Positions 16,844-26,434 are shown, numbered from the stretch's first letter. The stretch is DNA of 64,000 bases from Marinobacterium lacunae (GCF_000705555.1 NZ_JMQN01000015.1:248001-312000), one strand, 5' to 3'. Notes: generated from the letters alone by a model not told the origin. Numbers and translations are program-made.

Positions 16844-17902
16844 TTACTTCAGCAGCCACTCGTTGAACTTCTCGCCGAGTGATTCGCCGTAATCGGCCCA
16901 GAACAGGGAGGAGGCTTTCAGGCCTTCATCCAGGTGAGCAGACGGCAGTTTCGGAATCACAGACTCGTCGATGTAGGCATAAGAGGACTGACGGGTCGGA
17001 CCGTAAGCTACTTCAGGCATGCCCGAGAGCGGCTTGGAGCCGGTGGCGAAGTTGACGAAGTCGATCGCCAGATCCTTGTTCTTGGTGCCTTTTACGATTG
17101 CCCAGACATCCAGATCGAATACGTGGCCGTCCCAGACCATCTCGAACGGTTTGTTCTCCTGCTGGATAGCAGCGAAGAAACGGCCGTTGGCGGACTGAAC
17201 CATGACAGCACCACCGTCGTTGAGCAGCTGTGGAGCCTGAGACCAGCTGTCGAACCAGACGATCTCATCTTTGATGGTGTCCAATTTGGCAAAGGCGCGT
17301 GCCTGGCCCTCTTCGGTGGCCAGCAGGTCGTAGACTTCGTCCTTGGATACGCCGTCGGCCAGCAGTGCCCACTCCATGTTCACCTGCGGACGTTTGCGCA
17401 GAGCACGCTTGCCCGGGAAGGTCTTGGTGTCGAAGAAGTCGTTCATGCTCTTCGGCTCGCCACCCTGAATGGTGTCGTGGTTGTAGGCGTAGAGAACGGT
17501 CCAGACGATGTTGCCGACGCCGCACTCGTTGGCCAGTGCCTCTTTGCTGAAGTCATCGGCAGCCGGGGTGCCGTCGTCACCGGGGGGTAGCTGGTCCTGA
17601 GGGAATACTTCCAGCAGGCCTTCGGAGCAGGCGCGCTCAAGGTCGATCACTTCCATATCGATGACATCCCAAAGCACATTGCCGCTTTCGACCTGTGCCT
17701 TGAGTTCGGCAACACCACCTGAATAGTTTTCAAACAGAATCTTGTTGCCGGTTTTTTCCATGTACGGGTCGATCATGTGTTTCTGCTGCGCTTCACCGTA
17801 CGCACCGCCGAAAGACACAGCGGTCAGCTCGGCGGCTCCGGCCAGATTTGCAGCCAGGCCGACAGATACGGCGGCCGCCAGGCTTAACAGTTGCTTCTTC
17901 AT
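16844..17902 (-). CDS. potD: Polyamine-type periplasmic substrate-binding protein PotD
   Basis: A 352-residue solute-binding protein that delivers ligand to PotB/PotC. It has a signal peptide (residues 1-23, MKKQLLSLAAAVSVGLAANL then AGA) and a mature start resembling COG0687 proteins: ELTAVSFGGAYGEAQQKHM, then WDVIDMEVIDLERA near 80. The ATG at 17902 has GAGGTGAT directly upstream. Its order, between the ATPase and the permeases, is regular for such operons. Ligands in this family range from spermidine and putrescine to other small organic amines or thiamine; I can only infer a cationic nitrogen compound. Confidence 0.85.
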   Translation of the reverse strand: MKKQLLSLAAAVSVGLAANLAGAAELTAVSFGGAYGEAQQKHMIDPYMEKTGNKILFENYSGGVAELKAQVESGNVLWDVIDMEVIDLERACSEGLLEVFPQDQLPPGDDGTPAADDFSKEALANECGVGNIVWTVLYAYNHDTIQGGEPKSMNDFFDTKTFPGKRALRKRPQVNMEWALLADGVSKDEVYDLLATEEGQARAFAKLDTIKDEIVWFDSWSQAPQLLNDGGAVMVQSANGRFFAAIQQENKPFEMVWDGHVFDLDVWAIVKGTKNKDLAIDFVNFATGSKPLSGMPEVAYGPTRQSSYAYIDESVIPKLPSAHLDEGLKASSLFWADYGESLGEKFNEWLLK

Positions 17903-17958
17903 CAGATCACCTCTTCCAGACATTGAGTCGTTGGTCCACATTGACTGCCGAGCAGTCC

Positions 17959-19086
17959 TTAAGCTGCTTTGACAGGGTTCTTTCCGGCGGGCTTGTCGAG
18001 CGCGAGACCGCGCTCGGTTGCCCAGGTCAAACGGGTTGGCGCGCCCGGCTCGATAATGGGAGCGTCCTGATCGTTCAGCACCTTGACCATCAGTTCGGCA
18101 CCGTCGCTCATCTTGAAGAAGTAGCGGATCGAGTCGCCGACATAGAGCCGGGTGATGAATTCAGCCGAGATAACGTTGTCGTATTCGCGCCCTGCGGTGG
18201 CGATAAACAGGTTTTCCGGACGTACAGCCAGAACGCAGGGCTCGCCGACCGGCGGGCAGTTGATATCCAGCGCCCGCACACGGTCACCGCGGGAGAGGCT
18301 GATCTCCGCGATCTCGCCGTTGTTGGACTCCACCTTGCCGTTGATATGGTTGTTCTCGCCGATAAAGTCGGCGACAAAGGAGTTGGCCGGTGTCTCATAC
18401 AGCGCCGAGGGCGATGCGCACTGCTGCACTACACCGTCGTTGAAGACCGCGATGCGGTCGGACATGGTCAGTGCCTCGGTCTGGTCGTGGGTAACGTAGA
18501 TGGCGGTGAAGCCGAGCTGCTCATGCAGGCGTTTGATCTCGTACTGCATGTGCTCGCGCAGGTTTTTATCCAGAGCGCCAAGCGGCTCATCCATCAATAC
18601 GATGCTGGGTTCGAAAATAAGTGACCGGGCCAGCGCTACACGCTGTTTCTGACCGCCCGAGAGTTGCCCGGGGTAACGACCGCCAAAGGCGTCCAGTTCA
18701 ACAAGCGCCAGTGCATCCTTGACCTTCTGCTTAACCTCGCTGGCCGGAAGCTTTCGCACCTTCAGCGGATACGCCAGGTTTTCGGCGATGGTCATGTGGG
18801 GAAAGAGTGCGTAGTGCTGGAACACCATGCCGATATTGCGGTGGTAAGGGGCTACATCCTGTACCGACTTGCCGTTGATCTGGATGGTGCCGCTGGTGAC
18901 GTCTTCGAAACCTGCCAACATCATCAGGCAGGTGGTCTTGCCTGAGCCCGACGGGCCCAGAAGGGTTACGAACTCCCCTTTGCGTATGTCGAGGCTGAAA
19001 TCTTTTACGACCAGAGACTGTTGGTCGTAGCTCTTCTTCACGTTGATGAAACGGACGTACTGATCGTCGATGTCGTGAGTTGACAC
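17959..19086 (-). CDS. potA: Polyamine-type ABC transporter ATPase PotA
   Basis: The ATP-hydrolysing subunit of the transporter, 375 residues. Walker A is LLGPSGSGKTT (near 43), the signature QLSGGQKQRVALARSL lies near 145, Walker B is SIVLMDEPLGALD and the switch His is in YVTHDQTEAL. The C-terminal TOBE domain (about 290-360) includes VLAVRPENLFIA. Translation begins at a GTG preceded by AAAGGGG. It is the first gene of potA-potD-potB-potC, with a 56-base gap before potD. Confidence 0.9.
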   Translation of the reverse strand: MSTHDIDDQYVRFINVKKSYDQQSLVVKDFSLDIRKGEFVTLLGPSGSGKTTCLMMLAGFEDVTSGTIQINGKSVQDVAPYHRNIGMVFQHYALFPHMTIAENLAYPLKVRKLPASEVKQKVKDALALVELDAFGGRYPGQLSGGQKQRVALARSLIFEPSIVLMDEPLGALDKNLREHMQYEIKRLHEQLGFTAIYVTHDQTEALTMSDRIAVFNDGVVQQCASPSALYETPANSFVADFIGENNHINGKVESNNGEIAEISLSRGDRVRALDINCPPVGEPCVLAVRPENLFIATAGREYDNVISAEFITRLYVGDSIRYFFKMSDGAELMVKVLNDQDAPIIEPGAPTRLTWATERGLALDKPAGKNPVKAA

Positions 19087-19418
19087 GTATTAACCCCTTT
19101 TCTGGCATCCACGGGTTCGCGGTATTCTGCTAACAGCAAACAGCGTACCAACTCTGATGCAGGCCGCTGTTTCAAGTGTTTCAGTATGTAACCACAGAGT
19201 AGCTCTTCTTGTTTATAGTCTATCTGCACCGATTTTGGGCGATTGTGCACTTTTTTTGGCTGTGGATTTGAAACCAGTTAAGTTGTCTGTCATTAACGGG
19301 AAATCCGCAGATAATCTTTTTCAATATCCAAAATATTTGGGTTGTTTCATTTTGTAACAGTTGTTGCGTAACGTCGGTGTTACCCTTCCAGACACTCGGT
19401 TACACCGGCTTATGACGC
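19087..19418. promoter_or_regulatory. Promoter region of the pot operon, downstream of draT
   Basis: A 332-base AT-rich gap in which the pot promoter (minus strand) must lie. It contains the half-site TTGTGCAC at 19243-19250, the same eight bases as one arm of the codB palindrome. It also has the short dyad CCAAA-ATA-TTTGG at 19328-19340. No gene is supported here. Confidence 0.45.
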
Positions 19419-20240
19419 TCAGTGGCCGGTTATGCCCCGGTAATGGGCAACCTCGAACAGGCCGCCGAGCACCATGTACTCCTGCTCGCCCTGAAGCTGG
19501 CCGGGCAGCAAGCTGTCGAAGCAGACGATTTTGCTCAGGGGGACGGCGGTTTCCAGAACCGTATCGCCAAAGCGCAGCGCCTCTTCTGGATCCAGAGTGA
19601 ACGAACTCAAGTTGTTAAACAGTTTGAATGCCCGACCGTGCTGTTCGGCAAACATCGGTCCGCGGCTGCCCCGGTAGAGGCGCAGATGTCGATGCTGCGG
19701 GTAGCGTTCACGCAGCTCGATCTGACAGAAGCTGTACAGCAGGTCCAGCTGCGTCTCCAGTGCGTTGGTGTTGTGTATGCCGCGGGCGCGCGTCTCCATG
19801 AACTGCAGGTAGGCTTCGCTCTCCGGTCCTGCAATAGCGGTTTTGTGAAACCGTGTCAGCAGGCCGAAACGCGACTCGACCCAGCCTTTCCAGACCGCCC
19901 CCTCGCGGCTGTCTGAGTCGAACAGCCAGCCTCGAATCATGCGGTTGTAGTGAGCTTTCGGGCGCAGCTGCGGCTCGCTCAGTGGGGAGTCGGGCAGGTC
20001 GTCGGCCGGCAGGCGAAACTTGAGTGTCATGTAGTTACGAAAACAGCTCAGACGCTCGTGGCTGTTGATGCACTGTGCCAGTTGCGCCCACAGGTCAGCG
20101 TACAGTGTCGCGACGCTGTCAATGTACAGGGGAGCGGGGTGACGTTGGTACTCGAGACTTGCGATGACACATGCCGGCAGGTTGCAGCGGTTGATCGGCA
20201 GCAGAGCGCTGCGTGGCGGCTGCGGTTCTTGGCAGGTCAT
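19419..20240 (-). CDS. draT: NAD+--dinitrogen-reductase ADP-D-ribosyltransferase (DraT family)
   Basis: DraT attaches ADP-ribose to nitrogenase reductase (NifH) when ammonium or darkness signals arrive, switching nitrogenase off. This 273-residue protein has the family pattern over its whole length: LPINRCNLPACVIASLEYQR, TPLYID-like APLYID, NRMIRGWLFDSDSREGAVWK, then KGWVESRFGLL. Putative R-S-E catalytic elements are present: HLRLYRG (Arg187/Arg190), NNLSSFT (near 212) and EQE at 252-254. I start at ATG 20240, with AGGAG five bases before it; a longer reading adds 15 residues. There is no draG or nif gene in the window, so the target is unknown. It lies 97 bases after the Usp-like gene on the same strand and ahead of the pot operon. 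Confidence 0.85.
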   Translation of the reverse strand: MTCQEPQPPRSALLPINRCNLPACVIASLEYQRHPAPLYIDSVATLYADLWAQLAQCINSHERLSCFRNYMTLKFRLPADDLPDSPLSEPQLRPKAHYNRMIRGWLFDSDSREGAVWKGWVESRFGLLTRFHKTAIAGPESEAYLQFMETRARGIHNTNALETQLDLLYSFCQIELRERYPQHRHLRLYRGSRGPMFAEQHGRAFKLFNNLSSFTLDPEEALRFGDTVLETAVPLSKIVCFDSLLPGQLQGEQEYMVLGGLFEVAHYRGITGH

Positions 20241-20337
20241 CGTCGCTCCTGTGTCGGCGGCAGTCATGGTGTAAGAGCTCAGCATAGGTGCTCACGCAGG
20301 ATTTACCCTTGATCTCGGTCGGATATGGGCACAATTA

Positions 20338-21057
20338 TCAGGGGGTGATCAGCAACGCGACCCCCGACAGCTGTCTGGCCAGAGTCTCCTCCTCCATCGC
20401 TCCATTGAGTATGCCGGCCGGCATCAGCAAGAGGTCCACCTGCCAGGCGCGCAGCATCGGTCTGAGTGTCGTGGGCTCATGGTCGGCCAGATCGGTCCGC
20501 ACGCTGACACTCTCCGGCAGTGCGTGGGCTCGGTGCCAGGGAGAGTCTGGCAGGGCCAGTAATAGAATTGGAAGCTGCTCACTGGCGGATATGGCGCGGG
20601 CATACTCCAACGCTCTTTCCGACGCAGCGTCGCCTGCGTGGATGACCGCGATATGCGGTTTCCCAACGACCCGTCCGGCAGTCGGGGAGCGAGAGGGCTC
20701 TGCCGCACGCAGCAGGGCTGTATCAGGATCCGATATGCGGGGCGATGAGCGGTGGGTGCAGACCAATTGCCAGTTCAGCGGTGTATCGCGGGCAATCGCC
20801 TCCAGTTCGGTGCGTAGCTGGCGCATCAGCCGCTCGGTGCGTCGGTGCAGGGATGCCTGGTCCAGCGGTCGCGAGCGTGCGCTGGCGCGACAGACTTCGG
20901 TCACGAACGGGAGTGCTGCCAGCTCGTTGAGCGAATCGTCCTCTTCAAGTTGGGTCAGCAGTTCGGCATCAAGCGCGCGGGCAAGTGCGGCGTATACCGT
21001 CATGTTGGGACGCTCGGCTCCTCGCGCATCCAGTCTCAGTATCAGACGCCTGATCAT
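20338..21057 (-). CDS. Uncharacterised protein, probably two UspA-like halves
   Basis: A 239-residue protein that I cannot assign firmly. Two alternating strand-helix halves resemble the universal stress protein fold. The first opens MIRRLILRLDARG, and the second has KPHIAVIHAGDAASERALEY (about 132-152), later ending in WQVDLLLMPAG. The ATP-binding glycine motif of true UspA proteins is not clear. It starts 14 bases after the Lon-like protease gene and is almost certainly co-transcribed with it, which suggests a stress or proteostasis role. That is inference only. Confidence 0.55.
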   Translation of the reverse strand: MIRRLILRLDARGAERPNMTVYAALARALDAELLTQLEEDDSLNELAALPFVTEVCRASARSRPLDQASLHRRTERLMRQLRTELEAIARDTPLNWQLVCTHRSSPRISDPDTALLRAAEPSRSPTAGRVVGKPHIAVIHAGDAASERALEYARAISASEQLPILLLALPDSPWHRAHALPESVSVRTDLADHEPTTLRPMLRAWQVDLLLMPAGILNGAMEEETLARQLSGVALLITP

Positions 21058-21071
21058 CGTGCGCCTCCTGC

Positions 21072-23471
21072 CTAATTATCCGACTTGCCGGAAAGTTTGC
21101 GCGCCTGCTCCGTCCAATCCAGCAGCTGCTGCTGTACACAGCCATTGACGCTCGCCGGCGGGTAGCGGCCATCCTCGTCGGCCTTGCCGGGTTTGCGGTC
21201 GAACAGCAGGCTGATCAGTTCATCGAGCTCTTTGACTGCGTAGATGTGGAATTCACCCTTCTCGCAGGCCTGAACCACCGCCTGATCGAGTATCAGGTGA
21301 TCCACGTTGGTCGCCGGAATGACCACGCCCTGATCGCCGGTGAGCCCTCGGTTTTTACAGAGTTCGAAGAAGCCTTCGATCTTTTCGTTTACGCCGCCGA
21401 TCGCCTGTATTTCGCCGCGTTGGTTGATGGATCCGGTCACGGCCAGCGATTGTTTGATCGGCAATCCGCTGATGGCCGAGAGCAGTACGCACAGCTCCAG
21501 CGCCGAGGCGCTGTCCCCATCGACCATGCCGTAGGACTGCTCGAACACCAGGCTTGCATGCAACGAGAGCGGTGAGTTGCGTGCATAGCGGGCGCCGATG
21601 CAGTTGGCCAGAATCATCACGCCTTTGGTGTGTATCGGGCCACCGAGCTCGGTCTCCCGCTCGATGTCGATCACCTTGCCACCGCCGAGACGGGCGGTGG
21701 CGCTGATGCGAGCCGGTTTGCCGAAGCGCTGGTCGCCCAGCTGGAACACGGACAGCCCGTTAGCCTGACCCACAGCGGAGCCTTCGGTGGCTACCATTAT
21801 GGTGCCGCGCTCAATCTGTTCCTGCATCAGCTCCGAGTACTGGGCGCTGCGGGTGCGGGCCATTTTCAGCGCCTGACTGACATGCTCGGATTTGACCTGG
21901 CTGCTGCCGGCGCGGGTGGCGCAGTAGCTGGCCTCGCGCAGCAGGTCGATCAATTGGCCACGGTTGAGCGAGAGCTTGGTGCTGTCATCTACCCGGCGCG
22001 AGCTCTGCTCAATAACGCGTTCAATACCTGAAAGGGCGAAGGGAGCCAGCCCCTCCTCCTGCACGAGTTGCGTGATCAGCCCAAGGTAGCCTTCGAGATT
22101 TCCGCGGGAACGGTCCAGCTGTTCGTTGAAATCGGCGTATACCTTGAACAGGGTGCTGAACTCCGGATCGTAGGCCTTGAGCAGGTAGTAGAGGCGTCGC
22201 TCGCCGATCAGGATCACTTTCAGTTTCAGCGGCATCGGTTCCGCTTCCAGCGAACGGGTGCCGCTGATACCGTACATTTTCTCCAGTGGGTCGATGCGGA
22301 TCTCCCGGTTGCGCAGTGCGCGCTTGAGCCCCTCCCAGGCAAAGGGATAGGAGAGCAGCTTTTGGGCATCGACGATCAGGTAACCGCCGTTGGCCCGGTG
22401 CAGTGCGCCGGGCTGTATAAGACTGAAATCGGTGCTCAGGGTGCCGAAGTGAGCCTGATACTCAATACGGCCCACGAGATTCTGGTAGCTGGGGATATCT
22501 TCAACCACAACAGGCGATCCGCCGTTGTGGTCGTGACTGACCAGTACGTTGATGCGGTAACGACGGAAGGTGTCGCTGCGCGCCAGTTTGTGCAGCGGTG
22601 TCTTGGCATTCTCGTCCTTGTCCTGGGCGAAGAAGTCATCCACGTTTTCGATCATGTCCTGGTGCACTTGATCGAGAAACTCAAGCAGGGCCGATTCGGT
22701 ACCGTACTTTTGACGCAGTCCGCTCAGGGCAGGGTCGATGACGCTGTGGGTGATGTCGTCATCGAGTGCGCGTATCGCTTCCCGATGCTCCTGCTGGAGT
22801 TTGGGCAGTTCGCGCACCAGCGCGGTCAGTTCGGCATTGAGTTGCTCAAGTGCCGCCTTGATGCGAGTCTGTTCTGCCTCGGGCAGTGCCTTGAACTGAT
22901 CGGGGGTCATCAGTTTGCCTTCGCGCAGGGGGCCAAGCGTATACCCCGACGGCGTGCGCATCAGCGTGATCTGCTCTTCGTGGGCTTTCTCGCCGAGGGC
23001 CTGAAACTGGCTCTCTTCACGCTGTTCGAACTCGTCCGATATCTCCTGTACCCGGTTGCGATACTCGTCACTCTTGAAGGTGGCGGGGATCTGGATCAGC
23101 AGCCTCTCAATCAGTTGCTGCATGTCCTGACGCAGCCCCTGACCTGCGCCTTTGGGCAGGCATAGCATGCACGGTTCGTGTGCGCGCTCGAAGTTATGCA
23201 CATACACCCAGTCCTGCGGCGCTTCCCCCTGCTTGGCGCGTTCGTTGATCATGCGGGAGACCAGTTCGCGGCGGCCAACTCCGGTTGATCCGCTGACGAA
23301 CAGGTTGTAACCGTCGTGATGCATGCCCACTGCAAACTGAAGGGCGTCCATGGCCCGTTGCTGACCGAGCGCCGACAGGTCCGGCGTCAGGTCGTTGGTC
23401 GAGGTAAAACCAAAGTCGCTGAGATCGCATCGATGGTAAAGCTTGTCGCTATCCAGAGGTTTGAGTGCCAT
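21072..23471 (-). CDS. Lon-like ATP-dependent protease (S16, COG1067/YcbZ type)
   Basis: A 799-residue AAA+ protease related to Lon but lacking the classical Lon N-terminal domain. The N-terminal ATP-binding segment has GSTGVGRRELV near residue 60, with Arg in place of the Walker A Lys. A coiled-coil, Glu/Gln-rich stretch lies around 130-250. The central part has HRANGGYLIVDAQKLL and an IQQ-rich lid region. The C-terminal serine protease domain carries the Ser-Lys dyad: Ser654 in DGDSASALE and Lys697 in GGVNEKIEGFF. It probably degrades damaged or regulatory proteins. It is followed at 14 bases by the Usp-like gene, with draT next. Confidence 0.88.
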   Translation of the reverse strand: MALKPLDSDKLYHRCDLSDFGFTSTNDLTPDLSALGQQRAMDALQFAVGMHHDGYNLFVSGSTGVGRRELVSRMINERAKQGEAPQDWVYVHNFERAHEPCMLCLPKGAGQGLRQDMQQLIERLLIQIPATFKSDEYRNRVQEISDEFEQREESQFQALGEKAHEEQITLMRTPSGYTLGPLREGKLMTPDQFKALPEAEQTRIKAALEQLNAELTALVRELPKLQQEHREAIRALDDDITHSVIDPALSGLRQKYGTESALLEFLDQVHQDMIENVDDFFAQDKDENAKTPLHKLARSDTFRRYRINVLVSHDHNGGSPVVVEDIPSYQNLVGRIEYQAHFGTLSTDFSLIQPGALHRANGGYLIVDAQKLLSYPFAWEGLKRALRNREIRIDPLEKMYGISGTRSLEAEPMPLKLKVILIGERRLYYLLKAYDPEFSTLFKVYADFNEQLDRSRGNLEGYLGLITQLVQEEGLAPFALSGIERVIEQSSRRVDDSTKLSLNRGQLIDLLREASYCATRAGSSQVKSEHVSQALKMARTRSAQYSELMQEQIERGTIMVATEGSAVGQANGLSVFQLGDQRFGKPARISATARLGGGKVIDIERETELGGPIHTKGVMILANCIGARYARNSPLSLHASLVFEQSYGMVDGDSASALELCVLLSAISGLPIKQSLAVTGSINQRGEIQAIGGVNEKIEGFFELCKNRGLTGDQGVVIPATNVDHLILDQAVVQACEKGEFHIYAVKELDELISLLFDRKPGKADEDGRYPPASVNGCVQQQLLDWTEQARKLSGKSDN

Positions 23472-23553
23472 AGTCCTTCAGTCCTGTTCCGCAGAGGCAT
23501 CTATAGGGTAGATCAGCCCGCGATGTTTGCGCTGAGTCTGTCCGTGACCTGGA

Positions 23554-24807
23554 TCAGATCAGCAGCAAAAGGGCGCCGACAGTGAGTGTCAGGGTCAGTC
23601 CGGGCCAGAGTTGGCGCAGCAGTGGCCAGCCGCCGGCAAAGGTGGCCAGCACGCCTTTGACCAGCGTGTTGGTGATGGCGGCTAGCGTGATGCCGGTTAC
23701 GGCCGTGTGCTGGCTGATGCCGTCATGTGCCATGCGGGCCAGCGTCAGCGTAATGGCATCTACATCGGTGAGCCCGGCAACGATGGACACGATCCATAAC
23801 CCCTCTTCGCCCACCTGGGCCCTGATCGCTTCGGCCGCCAGAATGATCACCGTGAGCAGCAGGCCAAATTGTAAGGCAGGGCCTATCTGAAACGGGGATG
23901 CGGCGATTTCGGACGTGCTTACCTGACCATGGGGCTCGTCGTGCCGCCACAGCCAGAGCGCCGATAGCAGGCTGACGATGCTCATGCCGCCCAATGGCAC
24001 CAGCAGCGGTGGCAGCAGTGCGGTGTTGAGCACCGCAACCTCGAACAGGATGCGCGGATACATGATCGCACTGGCGAGCAGTATGCCGCCGGCCAACAGG
24101 CGGTGCAGCGGCATGCGTTTGCTCATGCGTGCAAGACTCAGCGTTGTCGCGGTGCTAGAAGCGATACCTCCCAGCGCACTGGTGATCATCACCCCCTTGT
24201 GGGGCCCCGCCAATTGCATCGCGAAGTAGCCGGTCAGGCTGATACCGGCGATCAGCACGACCAACAGCCAGATTTCATAGGGGTTCAGGGCATTCCAGGG
24301 GCCGAAACCCTCGTTGGGCAGGATGGGTAGCATAACCGCCGAGATCAACCCGAGCTGGAGTATGCCGCGCAGTTCGGCACCGCTGAGTCGCTCCAGCCAG
24401 AGGTGCAGGGTCTGTTTAAAGTGCAAAAGCACACTGATGATCACAGCCGCGGCGACGGCGAGACTGGCCTGTTCCAGCGAGACCAGTACGCCTAGCAGGT
24501 AAGTCAGTATTGCAGCGACGAACGAGGTCGTGCCGTAGTCATGGTCCTCATTGACATTGAGCCTGTAACCAAGGCCCAACAGTGCGGCGATGCAGACCAG
24601 CGCGGCGACGGTAATCCACGGTGTGATCAACTGGCCGAGCATGCCGGCGATCTGGCCGCTGATGGCAATAAGGGTAAAGGTGCGTATACCGGCTATACGC
24701 CCGCCGCTGCGGGTTTCGCGCTCGTGCCAGCCGCGCTCCAACCCGACCATCAGGCCCAGTGCGGCGGCTGTCAGCATGTGAACGATGGGGCTGGCTGTGA
24801 AATCCAT
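23554..24807 (-). CDS. MgtC/SapB-DUF4010 integral membrane protein
   Basis: A 417-residue inner-membrane protein with about 12 helices. The N-terminal third (to about 140) is MgtC/SapB-like, with LGLMVGLERGWHERE and GRIAGIRTFTLIA. The remainder matches DUF4010, with ITSALGGIASSTATTLSLAR and IVAGLTDVDAITLTLARMA, each resembling a repeated core motif. Family members are widely annotated as magnesium-related or putative exporters, but the function is not established. It appears monocistronic, 82 bases before the Lon-like gene. Confidence 0.8.
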   Translation of the reverse strand: MDFTASPIVHMLTAAALGLMVGLERGWHERETRSGGRIAGIRTFTLIAISGQIAGMLGQLITPWITVAALVCIAALLGLGYRLNVNEDHDYGTTSFVAAILTYLLGVLVSLEQASLAVAAAVIISVLLHFKQTLHLWLERLSGAELRGILQLGLISAVMLPILPNEGFGPWNALNPYEIWLLVVLIAGISLTGYFAMQLAGPHKGVMITSALGGIASSTATTLSLARMSKRMPLHRLLAGGILLASAIMYPRILFEVAVLNTALLPPLLVPLGGMSIVSLLSALWLWRHDEPHGQVSTSEIAASPFQIGPALQFGLLLTVIILAAEAIRAQVGEEGLWIVSIVAGLTDVDAITLTLARMAHDGISQHTAVTGITLAAITNTLVKGVLATFAGGWPLLRQLWPGLTLTLTVGALLLLI

Positions 24808-24856
24808 TTATCCTGTCCCAAACGAGAGATCTACTCTAAGTGTAGAAAAACTCTAG

Positions 24857-24881
24857 AAAAAAGGGTGCCGATTCGGCACCC
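24857..24881 (-). terminator. Rho-independent terminator of the CoA-transferase gene
   Basis: On the minus strand GGGTGCCG-AAT-CGGCACCC is followed by TTTTTT, 40 bases after the CoA-transferase stop. This is a textbook intrinsic terminator. Confidence 0.9.
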
Positions 24882-24919
24882 AAGGCTTAGAGCATCCAGG
24901 TATGGATTGTGTTGGCCGT

Positions 24920-26434
24920 TTACATCCGACCGGTCTGTTCGTAACGGCAGTGCCAGCTCAAGGCTTCCTCCAGCAGGTGCGGGGTGTGCTGGCCGCGTCC
25001 TGAGTGCAGTGCGCGCTCGTAGTAATCCATTAATGCAGGCTTGAAATCGGGGTGTGCACAGTTGCTGATAATCGCATGGGCGCGCTGTCGGGGCGACAGT
25101 CCCCTGAGGTCGGCCAGCCCCTGTTCGGTGACGATGATCTTGACGTCGTGCTCGGTGTGGTCGACGTGCGAGACCATCGGCACGATGGAGGAGATGGCGC
25201 CGTTCTTCGCGGTGGAGGGCGATACGAAGATCGACAGGTAGCCGTTGCGGGCAAAATCGCCTGAGCCGCCGATACCGTTCATCATCCGGGTGCCCATGAT
25301 ATGGGTCGAATTGACGTTGCCGTAGATGTCGGCCTCGATCAGGCCGTTCATGGCGATGATGCCGAGGCGACGTGCCAGCTCAGGGTGGTTGCTGATGTCC
25401 TGCTGTCTGAGGATGATCTTGTCGCGGTAAAGGTCGATGTTGGTATCGAACTCTTTGATTCCGTCGGGGCTGAGCGAAAATGCCGTCGCCGAGGCGACTT
25501 TTAGCGTGCCCGACTTGAGCATCTTGAGCATGCCGTCCTGAATCACCTCGGTGAACGCCGTCAGGTTCTTGAACGGGCCGGCATCCAACCCTTCCAGTAC
25601 CGCGTTGGGGATGTTGCCGACACCGGACTGGATCGGCAACAACTCCTTGGGAAGTCGTCCAATCTCGATCTCGCGCTGGAAAAAGTCGAGGATATGGCCA
25701 GCAATGCGCTTGGAGACATCGTCCGGTGACTTGAACGGCGAATTGCGATCTGGCGCGTCGGTTTCGACCACGGCAATCACCTTGTCGATCGGACAGCTCA
25801 GGTAGTGCTCGCCGATACGGTCGGCCGGATCGGTCAGCATGATCGGTTTGCGGTTGGGCGGCAGGGCGGTGCCGTAATAGATATCGTGCATCCCCTCCAG
25901 CTTCGCATTCTGGCGGCTGTTCACTTCGAGGATGATCTTGTCGGCCTGTTCGATCCAGGTCTTGTTGTTACCGATCGACGAAGAGGGGATCAGGCTGCCA
26001 TCTTCGCGGATACCGGCAACTTCGATTAGCGCGATATCCATCTTGCCCAAAAAGCCTGACCAGGCGTACTGGGAGACTTCGGACAGATGATAGTCGACGT
26101 ACTCCATCTTGCCGCTGTTAATGCGATCCCGGCAGATAGGATCGCTTTGGAACGGCAGTCGCATCTCGATGCCGTCCACCTCGGCTAAAACACCGTCGAG
26201 CTCGGGCGCGGTGGAGGCACCGGTCCAGATATTGATACGAAACGGCTGTCCGCCCTCAGTGTTCAGCGTGCGGATACGGTTGGCCAGGGCGCCCGGCACG
26301 GCTTTGGGGTAACCGGCCCCGGTGAATCCGCTCATGCCGACATTGGCACCCCGGGGGATCATCGCGGCAGCCTCGTCGGCGCTGACGATACGTTGGCGCA
26401 GGCGCTCACAGAGGATGCGTGAAGGGGATGACAT
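24920..26434 (-). CDS. Acetyl-CoA hydrolase/transferase, succinyl-CoA:acetate CoA-transferase type
   Basis: Cytosolic class I CoA-transferase of 504 residues that moves CoA between succinyl-CoA and acetate, or acts as an acetyl-CoA hydrolase. It is closely similar to AarC-type enzymes: GMSGFTGAGYPKAVP, LPIQSGVGNIPNAVLEGL, NGLIEADIYGNVNSTH and GGSGDFARNGYLSIFVSPS. The predicted catalytic Glu296 lies in AFTEVIQDG. I choose ATG 26434, preceded by GCGAGGAAA, over an ATG 21 bases upstream that has no ribosome site. A terminator follows, so the gene stands alone. Acetate disposal or activation is the likely role. Confidence 0.9.
   Translation of the reverse strand: MSSPSRILCERLRQRIVSADEAAAMIPRGANVGMSGFTGAGYPKAVPGALANRIRTLNTEGGQPFRINIWTGASTAPELDGVLAEVDGIEMRLPFQSDPICRDRINSGKMEYVDYHLSEVSQYAWSGFLGKMDIALIEVAGIREDGSLIPSSSIGNNKTWIEQADKIILEVNSRQNAKLEGMHDIYYGTALPPNRKPIMLTDPADRIGEHYLSCPIDKVIAVVETDAPDRNSPFKSPDDVSKRIAGHILDFFQREIEIGRLPKELLPIQSGVGNIPNAVLEGLDAGPFKNLTAFTEVIQDGMLKMLKSGTLKVASATAFSLSPDGIKEFDTNIDLYRDKIILRQQDISNHPELARRLGIIAMNGLIEADIYGNVNSTHIMGTRMMNGIGGSGDFARNGYLSIFVSPSTAKNGAISSIVPMVSHVDHTEHDVKIIVTEQGLADLRGLSPRQRAHAIISNCAHPDFKPALMDYYERALHSGRGQHTPHLLEEALSWHCRYEQTGRM

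Noticed and set aside
22068-23165. Plus-strand open frame of 365 codons
   Set aside because: Antisense to the Lon-like protease gene, which has clear catalytic motifs.
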